Assembly: GCA_000953735.1 (NCBI GenBank)
Contig: LN554852.1
Coordinates: forward strand, 1-64,000
DNA from: Moritella viscosa
GTDB taxonomy: Bacteria > Pseudomonadota > Gammaproteobacteria > Enterobacterales > Moritellaceae
Reading direction: 5' to 3'
DNA: 64,000 bases
The notes under the pieces were generated by a model. It made no database searches. It saw only the letters and a list, made by a program, of their open reading frames with translations, and had not been told where the DNA came from. The translations under genes were made by a program, and so were the position numbers. Positions 13,562 through 27,334 of this stretch are shown here, in pieces (positions within the stretch are counted from its first letter, which is position 1; each line of letters begins with the position of its first letter).

Positions 13562-14398
13562 TTATACAGGGGTTGGAATTGGATTACGTTTATGAGTTGT
13601 TTTTTTATAGGTATCGATAATTTTAATTTCAGCTTTAATATCGATCTCTTTCCCTTCTAAGAAATCATCGATTTGCTCATAAGTAACACCTAAGGCAATT
13701 TCATCTTCTAATTGAGGGCGGTCTTCTTCCAAATCGGCAGTCGGTACTTTTTGATAAACTAATTCTGATGCGCCTAAATAGGCTGCGAGTGATCTAACCT
13801 GACGTTTATTTAAACCAAACAATGGTGCTAAATCACAAGCTCCGTCACCGTGTTTAGTAAAGAAGCCGGAAATGTTTTCTGCACTGTGATCTGTTCCTGG
13901 TACTAAACCACGATATAAACCGGCAATTTCATATTGTGCAATCATTCGCATTCTTGCTTTTACATTACCTTTATTAAAATCTTGGTTGAATGCGGTACTT
14001 TCTGGTAACCCAGCTGCTTTCACGGATTCGAGTACTTCTGCATGAATACTATCTGCACCAGATTGAATATTGACGGTGACAGATGTTTTTGGATTAATAA
14101 AGCGAAGTGCTTTTTGTGCATCATCTTCATCTGCTTGTACAGAGTAAGGTAAACGCACTGCAATGAAATTATAATCATCACTCTGGCACTCTGTATTTAG
14201 CTCTTCTATAGCTAATTGGCAAAGTCGGCCACAAGTTGATGAATCAACACCACCACTTATACCTAATACTAAACTTTTTAATCCTGAGTCAGTTAATTGT
14301 TGTTTGATAAAGTTAATGCGACTACGGATCTCATCGGCGATATCGATACTAGGTTTAACTTTCATCTCTGTGATAATTTGTTTTTTAAGTTCAGTCAT
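13562..14398 (-). CDS. nadE: NAD synthetase, ammonia-dependent (NadE)
   Basis: This 278-aa enzyme amidates deamido-NAD with ammonia and ATP to give NAD, the last step of NAD synthesis. The PP-loop SGGVDSS lies at about residues 49-55; E. coli has SGGQDS. Conserved blocks [38 protein letters not shown] and [11 protein letters not shown] are all present. It lacks the N-terminal nitrilase/glutaminase domain, so it must use free ammonia. A strong AAGGAGA precedes the ATG. It is a single gene, convergent with glmU and divergent from the first rRNA operon. Confidence 0.95.
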   Translation of the reverse strand: MTELKKQIITEMKVKPSIDIADEIRSRINFIKQQLTDSGLKSLVLGISGGVDSSTCGRLCQLAIEELNTECQSDDYNFIAVRLPYSVQADEDDAQKALRFINPKTSVTVNIQSGADSIHAEVLESVKAAGLPESTAFNQDFNKGNVKARMRMIAQYEIAGLYRGLVPGTDHSAENISGFFTKHGDGACDLAPLFGLNKRQVRSLAAYLGASELVYQKVPTADLEEDRPQLEDEIALGVTYEQIDDFLEGKEIDIKAEIKIIDTYKKTTHKRNPIPTPV

Positions 14399-14595
14399 GG
14401 GTTTATCTCCTTGGTTAAAGTTATTGTATCGCGAAAAATGGACATTACTAGTAATCTGACGATGTTAATGATGACTTTTATAATGTCTTGCTTCGCTATA
14501 TTGGGGGATTCATATACTATCAAGATCGAAAAAACACACTTCTGTACTAAATCTATACAGAGCTTGTTGTTTGTGAGGTTATTTTATAATAACGC

Positions 14596-14623
14596 TTGCC
14601 TATGTGATCGAATTCTCTATAAT
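14596..14623 (+). promoter_or_regulatory. rRNA operon 1 promoter P1
   Basis: TTGCCT (14596-14601), a 16-bp spacer and TATAAT (14618-14623) lie behind an AT-rich stretch that could act as an UP element. The 16-bp spacing is the stringent-control type seen in rrn P1 promoters. The second operon has the same arrangement at 30740-30767. Apart from this promoter and the leader, the gap 14399-14854 holds no gene. Confidence 0.8.
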
Positions 14624-14656
14624 CTATCCCACTGAAACGGCAACAGCCGCTCAGTA

Positions 14657-14668
14657 TGCTCTTTAACA
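14657..14668 (+). promoter_or_regulatory. rRNA leader boxA antitermination element
   Basis: TGCTCTTTAACA is the canonical NusB/NusE-binding boxA used for rRNA antitermination. In this operon it follows P1 by only about 34 bp, because a segment present in the second operon is absent here. Confidence 0.85.
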
Positions 14669-14772
14669 ATTTATTCAAGCAATCTGTGTGAGCACTTGCA
14701 GAGATATAATGACCAAAAATTATATCAATGTAATTGTGAACATTAAATTAAATCGAAAGATTTGGTTTTATA

Positions 14773-14843
14773 AACAACAAACTTCGGTTTGTTGTTGAAG
14801 TACAGAATTCATTGAGCCGACTTAATCGCTTAGGCGATTAGTC
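14773..14843 (+). other. rRNA operon 1 leader stems
   Basis: There are two hairpins in the 16S leader. AACAACAAAC and GTTTGTTGTT (14773-14796) form a perfect 10-bp stem closed by a UUCG tetraloop. GACTTAATCGC and GCGATTAGTC (14819-14843) form a second stem just before mature 16S. They probably help leader folding and processing. Confidence 0.6.
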
Positions 14844-14854
14844 AAAAAACTTTT

Positions 14855-16398
<1,544 letters not shown>

Positions 16399-16475
16399 CG
16401 TAAAGTTGTTAATTTTTGTAAGTGCCCACACAAATTGCTTGAATAGAAAGTTGAAAAGCATGTAAGAAATGCGAT

Positions 16476-16552
16476 AGGACTGTAGCTCAGTTGGTTAGAG
16501 CGCGCCCCTGATAAGGGTGAGGTCGGTAGTTCAAATCTACTCAGTCCTACCA
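16476..16552 (+). tRNA. ileT: tRNA-Ile (GAT)
   Basis: A 77-nt cloverleaf has acceptor stem AGGACTG/CAGTCCT and encoded CCA. The anticodon loop is CTGATAA, giving GAT. It lies in the 16S-23S spacer, as in E. coli rrn operons of the Ile-Ala class, and is co-transcribed with the rRNAs. Confidence 0.97.
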
Positions 16553-16576
16553 ATCTTCTTACGAACTCTATGATGT

Positions 16577-16652
16577 GGGGCTATAGCTCAGCTGGGAGAG
16601 CGCCTGCCTTGCACGCAGGAGGTCTGCGGTTCGATCCCGCATAGCTCCACCA
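16577..16652 (+). tRNA. alaT: tRNA-Ala (TGC)
   Basis: A 76-nt cloverleaf has acceptor stem GGGGCTA/TAGCTCC and encoded CCA. The anticodon loop is TTGCACG, giving TGC. It lies 24 bp after tRNA-Ile in the ribosomal spacer. Identity is supported by the G3-U70-type acceptor pattern expected for alanine tRNAs. Confidence 0.97.
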
Positions 16653-16715
16653 CATCATAGTTGTTAAAATACAAAGCTAAGCAAGCTTAATGCTTATCTT
16701 TGCTTTTTAGCAAAT

Positions 16716-16727
16716 TGCTCTTTAAAA
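16716..16727 (+). promoter_or_regulatory. Spacer boxA ahead of 23S
   Basis: TGCTCTTTAAAA is a second boxA-type element, between tRNA-Ala and 23S. This placement re-loads the antitermination complex in enterobacterial rrn operons. Confidence 0.7.
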
Positions 16728-16872
16728 ATTTGGAAAGCTGAATAAATAAAGAAGTTCTTAAAACACGTTATTGCTTCGGTAATAACAATAGAGTGTTCTT
16801 GAGTATTCTTGAGGCGAAAAAAACTAGATAATACCTAGTTATTTCAATTGTACAGTCGACTTTAGATTGTAT

Positions 16873-19762
<2,890 letters not shown>

Positions 19763-19896
19763 ACAAATTGAAGTATGATTAATTGAAATACGACTTAAGA
19801 ATAGATTGAATACTTTATGTTTTAAAGACTTCTTTATTTATAGCTTTTCAGATTTAAAATGAAACGTAAGTTTCTATATAGAAAGCAAACCAAATT

Positions 19897-20016
19897 TGCT
19901 TGGTGACCATAGTGTTGCGGTACCACCTGATCCCATTCCGAACTCAGTAGTGAAACGTAATAACGCCGATGGTAGTGTGGGGTTTCCCCATGTGAGAGTA
20001 GGGCATCGCCAAGCGC
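19897..20016 (+). rRNA. rrf: 5S ribosomal RNA, operon 1
   Basis: This 120-nt gene has terminal stem TGCTTGG/CCAAGCG and the conserved CCGAACTCAG loop and GATGGTAGTGTGGGG segment. It lies 134 bp after 23S. It has the expected G at 19972 within GATGGTAGTG, where the second copy has A. Confidence 0.95.
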
Positions 20017-20029
20017 CAAATTAGAGAGA

Positions 20030-20059
20030 GCCGATATCAGCAATGATATCGGCTTTTTT
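20030..20059 (+). terminator. Terminator of rRNA operon 1
   Basis: A 10-bp perfect stem, GCCGATATCA with TGATATCGGC, encloses a GCAA tetraloop and is followed by six Ts. It closes the first rRNA operon directly after 5S, with no distal tRNA. Confidence 0.93.
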
Positions 20060-20147
20060 GTGTCTAAAATTTATGGCATTGGTGTGATCTGTGAGTTCGA
20101 ATCGAAGGTCGCGAGCGTAAGCTACGGAACATAAAAATTACAACAAT

Positions 20148-20173
20148 AAAAAATCAGCCGTAGGCTGATTTTT
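20148..20173. terminator. Terminator downstream of pgi (possibly bidirectional)
   Basis: AAAAATCAGCC and GGCTGATTTTT form a perfect stem around a 3-nt loop. A/T flanks on both sides allow use in either direction. It lies 61 bp beyond the pgi stop. Confidence 0.82.
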
Positions 20174-20233
20174 GTGTGTTTGGCGTTAGTGATCGGATCG
20201 TATTATTGAAGTTAGCTCTTTGTTGCTAACGGA

Positions 20234-21871
20234 TTAACGCCAAGCCTTGAAGGTATTGATTAAACCATTCGTAGAACTATCATGACTATCAATTGATTGA
20301 TCATTGTTTAATTCTGGTAGAATTTGATTGGCTAATTGCTTACCTAGTTCAACACCCCATTGATCAAAACTAAAAATATTCCATATAATACCTTGTGTGA
20401 AGATCTTATGTTCATACATGGCTAACAACGAACCAAGTGTTTTAGGTGTAAGTTGTTTGAATAAAATAGAGTTGGTTGGGTTATTGCCTGTAAACGTTTT
20501 AAACTCAGCTAGTGTGGCAATATCTGCTTCTGACATACCTGAATTTGTTAATTCATCAATCACTGTTTGTTTTGATTTACCGAACGCCAACGCTTCTGTC
20601 TGTGCAAAGAAGTTCGACATTAGTTTTACATGATGATCTGAGATCTTATTATGTGATTGTGCTGGCGCAATAAAATCACATGGGATAAGTTTTGTGCCTT
20701 GGTGGATTAATTGATAGAAAGCATGTTGACCGTTTGTCCCTGGTTCACCCCAGATAATAGGACCTGTTTGGTAATCAACGGCTTTGCCATCACGATCAAC
20801 ACTCTTACCATTTGATTCCATATTACCTTGCTGGAAATAAGCAGCAAAACGATGCATATACTGATCGTAAGGTAAAATAGCTTCGCTTTCAGCACCGAAA
20901 AAGTTGTTATACCAAACACCAATTAATGCCAAAATAACTGGGATATTATCTTCCAACGGTGTTTCAATAAAATGCTTATCCATTTCATGTGCACCGCTGA
21001 GTAACTCTTCGAAATTATCGAAGCCAATACTCAGTGCAATCGATAAACCAATTGCTGACCAAAGTGAATAGCGACCGCCAACCCAATCCCAAAACTCGAA
21101 CATATTTTTGGTATCGATACCAAACGCTTGAACAGCGACCGCATTTGTTGATAATGCTGCAAAGTGTGATGCAACATGCTCTTCACTTTCAGCATTCGCC
21201 AAGAACCATGATCGTGCACTGTGTGCATTCGTCATCGTTTCTTGTGTCGTAAATGTTTTGGATGCAATTAAAAATAATGTTGTTTCAGGATTTAAGCCTT
21301 TTAATGTTTCTGCTATATGGGTACCGTCAACATTTGAAACAAAGTGCATGTTTAGATGATTTTTATATGGTTTTAATGCTTCTGTAACCATATAAGGACC
21401 TAAGTCAGAACCACCAATACCGATATTGACGATATCTGTAATTGATTTACCTGTATATCCTTTCCAATTTCCACTAATGATGTCCTGACAAAATGCTTTC
21501 ATTTGAATTAGGACCGCATTTATAGCTGGCATTATATTTTCGCCATCAACCATTACTGGTGCATTACTGCGATTTCTAAGTGCGGTGTGTAATACTGCTC
21601 TTTTTTCAGTTTGGTTGATTTGTTCACCTGACACCATCGCATTAATAGCTGCGGGTAAATCCATCTCATGTGCAAGTGCGGTTAATTTTTTCAGTGTGCA
21701 TTGGGTGATTATATTCTTAGAGAAGTCGCATAAAATATCATTATTGAATTGCTTTGAGAATTGTTCGAATCTATTAGTGTCATTTGCAAACAAAGTACTG
21801 ATATTTGTTTTTTGCATGTCTAAATAGTGCGCTTGTAAGGCGTGCCAAGCATTCGTTTCTGTTGGATTCAT
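20234..21871 (-). CDS. pgi: Glucose-6-phosphate isomerase
   Basis: This 545-aa enzyme interconverts glucose-6-P and fructose-6-P in glycolysis. The central SIS folds carry the signatures [14 protein letters not shown] and [14 protein letters not shown]. The catalytic Glu region [12 protein letters not shown] and His region [14 protein letters not shown] follow, with a C-terminal GVELGKQLA...[10 protein letters not shown]. The ATG at 21871 is chosen because MNPTETNAW aligns with E. coli NPTQTAAW; a GTG five codons upstream (21886) is also possible, and neither has a clear Shine-Dalgarno. It is a single gene, transcribed away from copA. Confidence 0.95.
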   Translation of the reverse strand: MNPTETNAWHALQAHYLDMQKTNISTLFANDTNRFEQFSKQFNNDILCDFSKNIITQCTLKKLTALAHEMDLPAAINAMVSGEQINQTEKRAVLHTALRNRSNAPVMVDGENIMPAINAVLIQMKAFCQDIISGNWKGYTGKSITDIVNIGIGGSDLGPYMVTEALKPYKNHLNMHFVSNVDGTHIAETLKGLNPETTLFLIASKTFTTQETMTNAHSARSWFLANAESEEHVASHFAALSTNAVAVQAFGIDTKNMFEFWDWVGGRYSLWSAIGLSIALSIGFDNFEELLSGAHEMDKHFIETPLEDNIPVILALIGVWYNNFFGAESEAILPYDQYMHRFAAYFQQGNMESNGKSVDRDGKAVDYQTGPIIWGEPGTNGQHAFYQLIHQGTKLIPCDFIAPAQSHNKISDHHVKLMSNFFAQTEALAFGKSKQTVIDELTNSGMSEADIATLAEFKTFTGNNPTNSILFKQLTPKTLGSLLAMYEHKIFTQGIIWNIFSFDQWGVELGKQLANQILPELNNDQSIDSHDSSTNGLINTFKAWR

Positions 21872-22093
21872 GATTTTATTTTTCACTTTTACTAAATGGA
21901 ATTTGGTAATTAATCTACATATCAGACAGGTGAAGATGTTTTAAGGCGCTTCATTCAGCTGTACTCTAATTATATAAGTAATTTTCTTACATGATGATTA
22001 TTATTCACAAAAATATTGTTGTTAATGCTAGGGATATCGCGTTTTTACGAGATGTTACAAAACTCTCGAATAATAAATCGCGAAATTAACGCC

Positions 22094-22124
22094 TTGACCT
22101 TACACTAAGGGTAAAGGTTATATT
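22094..22124 (+). promoter_or_regulatory. CueR-type copper-responsive promoter of copA
   Basis: TTGACC (22094-22099) and TATATT (22119-22124) are separated by 19 bp, the over-long spacer typical of MerR-family promoters. Within it, ACCTT (22097-22101) and AAGGT (22114-22118) form the dyad. The matching site upstream of the cus operon (63922-63952, minus strand) has the same spacing. Regulation by the CueR encoded at 24632 is inferred. The rest of the pgi-copA gap (21887-22158) holds nothing else obvious. Confidence 0.85.
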
Positions 22125-22158
22125 CTACTTATATTATCACTAATCGGGTTTTTTCGTT

Positions 22159-24564
22159 ATGTCTAAAACAGTTTCAATTGCTATCGATGGTATGTCATGT
22201 GCGGGCTGTGCATCAAAATTAGAGGCCGCGCTAAATGCTGAAAACGGTATTCAAGCTAGCGTTAATTTTGCGCTTGAGAGTGCACAGATATATATAACTG
22301 ATACCGCAACAAGTCATACTGTTAAAGCGATTTTAGATGATAAAAAATATTACTATCATACCGAATCATTATCACTCTCTGTCGGAGGTTGGTCTTGTGC
22401 TAATTGCGCGGCAAAAACCGTATCTAAATTATTAGTAAACAAGCACATTTTAAGCGTTGATGCTAACTTTGCGAGCGAGAAAATAACCGTAACGTATTTT
22501 TCTGGTGCAGTCCTTCCTGCGGATATTATTAACTTGATCATTCACCTAGGCTATAACGCGACTGTTAATCGCGGGAGTATGGTGTCACAAACAGAAAATT
22601 TATTGGCCAGAGAAGTCGAATTCAAAAGAAAAAATAAGCAGCAGCTGCTATTTGTGATCATCTCTGCTTTATTAACCTTGCCTCTAGTTGCTGGCATGCT
22701 AACTATGTTTGTTAGTGATATTAACTTCCTCGTTCCTGTATGGCTGCAATTATTATTAGCCACACCTATCCAATTTATTATTGGTCGTCGTTATTATTTA
22801 GGTGCATATAATTCATTAAAAAATGGTAGTGCAAACATGGATGTTCTTGTTGCTACAGGTACCAGTGCTGCTTATTTCTATAGTTTATATTTATTTTTAA
22901 CGATAGGTGAAAGTGCACAAGGTGCGCTGTATTTTGAAGCCAGTGCGGTTGTTATTACTTTAATAAGTCTTGGGAAATACTTAGAAGAGAATGCGAAACA
23001 AAATACGTCTTCGGCTATTTATGCTCTGATGATGTTAAGGCCTGAAGTGGCTAACGTAAAACGTGGAGATGAATGGCTAAAGCTACCTATTGAAGACGTC
23101 GTCATTGGGGATGAAGTTAGGGTTCTTGCGGGTGAAAAAGTACCGGTAGACGGCGTCATTATTGAAGGTCAAAGTGAATTAGATGAATCTATGATCACTG
23201 GGGAGAGTTTGCCGGTATTAAAACTGCTTGGACAAACTCTTATTGGTGGTTCTATTAATGGTACTGGCGTTTTACTGTTAAAGGTAAATGCAGTTGGTAA
23301 AGATTCCAGCTTAAATAAAATTATCTCTCTTGTTGAAACAGCCCAAATGGGTAAGGCTCCCTTTCAGCAATTAGTTGATAAGATAAGTAATATTTTTGTT
23401 CCGGCTGTGTTGGGTATAGCTACGCTGACATTTTTAGTCTGGTATTTTGGCTTTGATGACTTTGAAAATGGTTTAATTTCTGCTGTAGCGGTATTAGTTA
23501 TTGCCTGTCCTTGTGCTTTGGGTCTTGCAACGCCGGCAGCATTAGTTACTGGGACCGGATCTGCTGCACGACAAGGTATTTTAATTAAAGATATAGATAC
23601 CTTGCAAAAAGCACATAAAATTACCGATGTAATGTTAGATAAAACTGGCACGTTAACACAGGGTAAGCCCAAGGTTACCGCTGTACATTGCTTTGATTAT
23701 GATGAAAATATTTTAATTAGCTGTGCTGCGGCTGTTCAACAGTTTAGTGAACATCCGTTAGCAAAATCGATTATCAGTTATGCACAAGACAAGCGACTTA
23801 AATTATTACCCGCCTCTCAAGTTGAAACTATCATCGGCTATGGTATCAAGGGGTATGTTGAAGAAGACAAAGTTTTGATTGGTAATCGCGAATTAATGCT
23901 CGCAGAGGACGTTAGCACTAAAGCTGGTGATTCGTTACTTGTTGAATTAAGTGAACATACCGGTTCAGAAATGTGGATTGCAATAGAGGGTCATCTTGTT
24001 GGTTTAGTTTTTATAGCTGATACCTTACGTGTTGAAAGTAGGGCTGCGATTACATTGTTACAACAAGCTGGAATTAATACGATAATGCTGAGTGGTGATA
24101 ATGCGATGGCGGTAGAAAAAATTGCTGAAGCACTAAAAATAGATCACTATTATGCGCAGGTAAAACCTGAAAACAAATCAAGTTACATCCAAGACCGACA
24201 ACTATTTGGAAAAACAGTTGCCATGGTTGGTGACGGAATTAATGATGCACCTGCATTGGCTCAGGCGGATATTAGCATTGCGATGGGGTCTGGCTCGGAC
24301 GTCGCGATGGAAACTGCCAATATAACGCTATTAAGAAATGATCCTCGCTTGGTATCTGCAGCAATGGATATCTCGAAAATAACTTGGCGTACGATCCAAC
24401 AAAATTTATTTTGGGCATTTATTTTCAACCTTATCGGGATCCCGTTGGCAGCCGCTGGCTATTTAAGTCCTGAGATCGCTGGCGCGGCAATGGCATTTAG
24501 CAGTATTGCTGTATTGTCTAATTCACTACTGATTAAGCGTTGGCAGCCTAAGTTTGTTCGCTAA
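22159..24564 (+). CDS. copA: Cu(I)-exporting P1B-type ATPase CopA
   Basis: This 801-aa inner-membrane pump exports Cu(I) from the cytoplasm. Two N-terminal heavy-metal domains have CxxC sites GMSCAGC (about 11-17) and WSCANC (about 78-83). Eight membrane helices are expected, with the metal-binding CPC in IACPCALGLATP. The actuator TGES, phosphorylation site DKTGT, nucleotide-binding HP (SEHPLAKS) and hinge GDGINDAPAL are all present. It is preceded by a CueR-type promoter and followed 67 bp later by cueR, so the pair forms a self-contained copper response unit. Length resembles E. coli CopA (834 aa). Confidence 0.96.
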   Translation: MSKTVSIAIDGMSCAGCASKLEAALNAENGIQASVNFALESAQIYITDTATSHTVKAILDDKKYYYHTESLSLSVGGWSCANCAAKTVSKLLVNKHILSVDANFASEKITVTYFSGAVLPADIINLIIHLGYNATVNRGSMVSQTENLLAREVEFKRKNKQQLLFVIISALLTLPLVAGMLTMFVSDINFLVPVWLQLLLATPIQFIIGRRYYLGAYNSLKNGSANMDVLVATGTSAAYFYSLYLFLTIGESAQGALYFEASAVVITLISLGKYLEENAKQNTSSAIYALMMLRPEVANVKRGDEWLKLPIEDVVIGDEVRVLAGEKVPVDGVIIEGQSELDESMITGESLPVLKLLGQTLIGGSINGTGVLLLKVNAVGKDSSLNKIISLVETAQMGKAPFQQLVDKISNIFVPAVLGIATLTFLVWYFGFDDFENGLISAVAVLVIACPCALGLATPAALVTGTGSAARQGILIKDIDTLQKAHKITDVMLDKTGTLTQGKPKVTAVHCFDYDENILISCAAAVQQFSEHPLAKSIISYAQDKRLKLLPASQVETIIGYGIKGYVEEDKVLIGNRELMLAEDVSTKAGDSLLVELSEHTGSEMWIAIEGHLVGLVFIADTLRVESRAAITLLQQAGINTIMLSGDNAMAVEKIAEALKIDHYYAQVKPENKSSYIQDRQLFGKTVAMVGDGINDAPALAQADISIAMGSGSDVAMETANITLLRNDPRLVSAAMDISKITWRTIQQNLFWAFIFNLIGIPLAAAGYLSPEIAGAAMAFSSIAVLSNSLLIKRWQPKFVR

Positions 24565-24631
24565 TAAATATATTGAAGCATTATCGATTGCACCATTTTG
24601 ATTGCCTTGAAACAGTAAAGTAGCAGGTTAT

Positions 24632-25027
24632 ATGATGAAAAATATTAGTTCAGTAGCAAAAGAAGTTGGTTTATCAACAAAAACGATCCGTTATTATGAA
24701 AGTATTGCTTTAACCTCTGAGCCGATACGGGGGGATAATGGTTATCGTTATTATAATAAACGCATTATTGATGAGTTAAATCTTGTGAAGCGAGCGCGAG
24801 ATGCAGGGTTTAATCTTGAAGAATGTAAAGAATTAGTACACCTCTATAAAAGTGAAGAGCGTACAGCGGCCCAGGTAAAGGCATTAACGTTAGATAAAAT
24901 CACCGACATTGAAGCGCGTATTGCAATATTACAAGGCATGCACAGCACGCTATTATCATTAGCATCTTCTTGTAAGGGCGATAACTCTTCAGAGTGCGCT
25001 ATTTTAGATCAGCTTTCTATTGAATGA
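24632..25027 (+). CDS. cueR: Cu(I)-responsive MerR-family regulator CueR
   Basis: This 131-aa regulator has an N-terminal winged HTH (ISSVAKEVGLSTKTIRYYESI), a long dimerisation helix (about 80-110), and a C-terminal metal loop with Cys-x7-Cys (SSCKGDNSSEC). That is the spacing of E. coli CueR C112/C120, which binds a single Cu(I). It activates promoters with 19-bp spacers by DNA distortion. Two adjacent ATG codons exist (24632 and 24635). It lies behind copA and has no clear promoter of its own, so expression may partly depend on copA read-through. Gold or silver sensing is an alternative but less likely given the neighbour. Confidence 0.93.
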   Translation: MMKNISSVAKEVGLSTKTIRYYESIALTSEPIRGDNGYRYYNKRIIDELNLVKRARDAGFNLEECKELVHLYKSEERTAAQVKALTLDKITDIEARIAILQGMHSTLLSLASSCKGDNSSECAILDQLSIE

Positions 25028-25104
25028 ATATCACTGTTGCCTACTTTCCAGTAAACTAAGCACTCAATAACACGACAAAAAATTTGTGAAAGAAAAGGTT
25101 TTAT

Positions 25105-25749
25105 ATGACTGGTTCAGCATTATCACGCGAAGATGAAATATTATTATCAGATTGGCTATCTGGTGACGAAACACCAAAAGAAACATTATCATTAATTGCA
25201 ATGAAAGGTTTTTTCTTTGGTTTAGTTGCTGCTCCTGAGCCAATAGAAACTGAAGATTGGATGGATATGATCTTTGGCGGTGCAGCACCACAAAATATCA
25301 CGGATGATAAACTATTCGCGATTATCTCTGTTTATAACGAGATCAGTGAACAGGTCTATGAAACGGGTGCTAAATTACCAACCGAGTGTATCGAGACTAC
25401 TAATTTTGCAGACAACTTTAACTCCGGTGAAGCATTAAATGATTGGTCGATTGGTTTTGCGATTGGTGCTGCTTTTTATTATGAAAGTTTAGTTAGCTCA
25501 CTGGCTGACGACAGTGAAATGCATCAAGCATTGCAAATGGCGTATCTGTGCTTAAGTTATTTTTCCTGTGCTGGTACTGCGCAGCAAATTGCACAATTAC
25601 AACAAAGTGAATGGGAAACATTTACGCATACCATATTAGAGATGATGCCTGATTTTATTGTCGCTTATGCGCAAGTGATTGAACAGGCAGCATTAGCAAG
25701 TGGTAATTATGATGATGACGATTGGAATGATGACGAACTGATTGATTAA
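25105..25749 (+). CDS. UPF0149 (YecA/YgfB-like) family protein
   Basis: This 214-aa soluble all-helical protein of the UPF0149 family is recognised by the N-terminal LSDWLSGDETPKETLSLIAMKGFFFGLVAAP and the central WSIGFAIGAAFYYESL. It ends in a very acidic tail (YDDDDWNDDELID). E. coli YecA has a C-terminal SEC-C zinc motif; this protein does not. Biochemical function of the family is largely unknown. AAAGGTTTT ahead of the ATG gives a weak to moderate ribosome binding site. It lies between cueR and a CobW-type GTPase, on the same strand, with a hairpin after it. Confidence 0.8.
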   Translation: MTGSALSREDEILLSDWLSGDETPKETLSLIAMKGFFFGLVAAPEPIETEDWMDMIFGGAAPQNITDDKLFAIISVYNEISEQVYETGAKLPTECIETTNFADNFNSGEALNDWSIGFAIGAAFYYESLVSSLADDSEMHQALQMAYLCLSYFSCAGTAQQIAQLQQSEWETFTHTILEMMPDFIVAYAQVIEQAALASGNYDDDDWNDDELID

Positions 25750-25769
25750 TCACTTGGTTATTTATTTAA

Positions 25770-25802
25770 TAACCGTGAGTAGTCAGCTGTTATTCACGGT
25801 TA
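25770..25802 (+). terminator. Hairpin after the UPF0149 gene
   Basis: TAACCGTGA (25770-25778) pairs perfectly with TCACGGTTA (25794-25802) across a 15-nt loop. The following sequence TATTTATC is only weakly U-rich, so termination is likely but not certain. Confidence 0.55.
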
Positions 25803-25961
25803 TATTTATCTCGTAATATTAAGCTTATCGCTTTTGTCCTTTTACTGGCTACTTTTCTTAATTACTATTTTCATATCCTTGCCTATTTTATAAAAATGCC
25901 TTATCTATTATGATGTTTCAATGTGATTTTTTGATCGCCGTAATTATACATAGGACGTTTA

Positions 25962-27008
25962 ATGTCAAAACAAGTAGATAAAATACCGACCAATATTATT
26001 ACTGGTTTTCTTGGTGTTGGTAAAACAACCGCTATCCAACAGTTACTTAAGCAAAAACCGGAAGGTGAAGTGTGGGGGATATTGGTTAACGAGTTTGGTC
26101 AGATTGGTATTGATGGCACTTTATTATCTGCATTTACTGAAACGTTAGACAATCAAGAACAGCGTATTATTGTCAAAGAAATCCCTGGAGGTTGTCTTTG
26201 CTGTGTAGCCGGACTACCTATGAAAATGGGATTGAATATGTTAATCAGTAAAACCAAGCCTGATCGTATCTTGATTGAGCCAACAGGCCTTGGGCATTTA
26301 CAGCAAGTAATTAAAGATCTATCTGGTGAATTTTACTGTGATGTTTTAGCGCTCAACGCAACTATTTGCTTGGTTGACCCTATACATCTTAATGATCGTA
26401 AATATGTTGAAAATAATCACTTTCAAGATCAAATCAGCTTGGCTGATGTACTTGTGGCGAATAAAACTGAGCAACTCAATAGTGAAGATAAGCGCCGTTT
26501 CATGGACTTTTCTGCGCAATTATTACCAGCTAAAAAATCAGTGGTCTGGACACATCACGGTGAACTTTCAATTGATAGCCTCGCGTTGCCACTTGATTAT
26601 GGACGCCGGTCTCAACATTTATCTGCGCATCTAAAGCATAGCCATGCACATCACCATCATGAAAAAGAGTTGTTAGCGCTCGATACCGATTTGCGTTTTG
26701 AACGTAATCATGGAGAAGGACAGGGTTTATTTAGTTATGGCTGGATTTTCAATTCGCAACAGATATTTAATTTAATGGCACTAGCGACATTGTTAGAGCC
26801 TTTGGAAGTGGTGCGTTTGAAAGCTGTAATTAAGACTGAACAAGGCTGTTTTTCGATAAATAGCGTTAATGGCGAATGTGACTTTATGCCTATCAGTGAG
26901 TTGGAAACGAGCAAAATCGAATTAATTAGCATGATTGAGTTACCTTGGCAAAAATTGGAGGAGGCATTATGCGATTGTCTCATTCCTGAGGTAAGTAATA
27001 GAATTTAA
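25962..27008 (+). CDS. CobW/COG0523-family GTP-binding metallochaperone
   Basis: This 348-aa G3E GTPase has Walker A GFLGVGKTT at about residues 18-26. The metal-binding CxCC of GGCLCC is at about 79-84, with the G3-like EPTGLGH at about 106-112 and a NKTE guanine-specificity motif. A His-rich linker (HLKHSHAHHHHEKE, about 223-236) precedes a C-terminal CobW_C domain. Related proteins (YjiA, YeiR, ZNG1) bind Zn2+ and deliver it to client enzymes. The client cannot be read from this context: the neighbours are UPF0149 and leuA. No Zur box was recognised upstream. The exact subfamily is uncertain. Confidence 0.85.
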   Translation: MSKQVDKIPTNIITGFLGVGKTTAIQQLLKQKPEGEVWGILVNEFGQIGIDGTLLSAFTETLDNQEQRIIVKEIPGGCLCCVAGLPMKMGLNMLISKTKPDRILIEPTGLGHLQQVIKDLSGEFYCDVLALNATICLVDPIHLNDRKYVENNHFQDQISLADVLVANKTEQLNSEDKRRFMDFSAQLLPAKKSVVWTHHGELSIDSLALPLDYGRRSQHLSAHLKHSHAHHHHEKELLALDTDLRFERNHGEGQGLFSYGWIFNSQQIFNLMALATLLEPLEVVRLKAVIKTEQGCFSINSVNGECDFMPISELETSKIELISMIELPWQKLEEALCDCLIPEVSNRI

Positions 27009-27334
27009 ACTTTAAATTGCACTTTTAAAACTAAAGTTGGTTAAATATAGCTTAATTGTTTTATATTTTAGTTATTGATTGCTTCATTTGGCGTAATTCA
27101 TACAAACAAAACAATCATTATCTGCATCTTTTTACGTATACTTTAATTATAAACTTTGGGTAAAAAATATTGGTGTCGGTGATGGTTGATAAACAATTTA
27201 GATCTTTATTACATATGCGACTTGGATACAGTAATTAAGCCTTGAGTGTGGTGCTTAGTTGCTAGTTTACCAAGCGAGATGATCGCTAATTTATCATTGA
27301 TGATGTGACTGTAAATATGTAAAAGGACTTTAAT
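27009..27334. other. Gene-free region upstream of leuA
   Basis: This 326-bp AT-rich gap presumably contains the leuA promoter. I looked for a leucine leader peptide and attenuator. A possible 18-codon reading frame starts at the ATG near 27182, with only three Leu codons and no convincing terminator/antiterminator pair after it. I therefore call no leader. AAAGGAC gives a good ribosome binding site just before the leuA ATG. Confidence 0.4.

Noticed and set aside
27182-27240. Short frame upstream of leuA as a leucine leader peptide
   Set aside because: It has only three Leu codons, not a run, and no terminator/antiterminator hairpins follow it before leuA.
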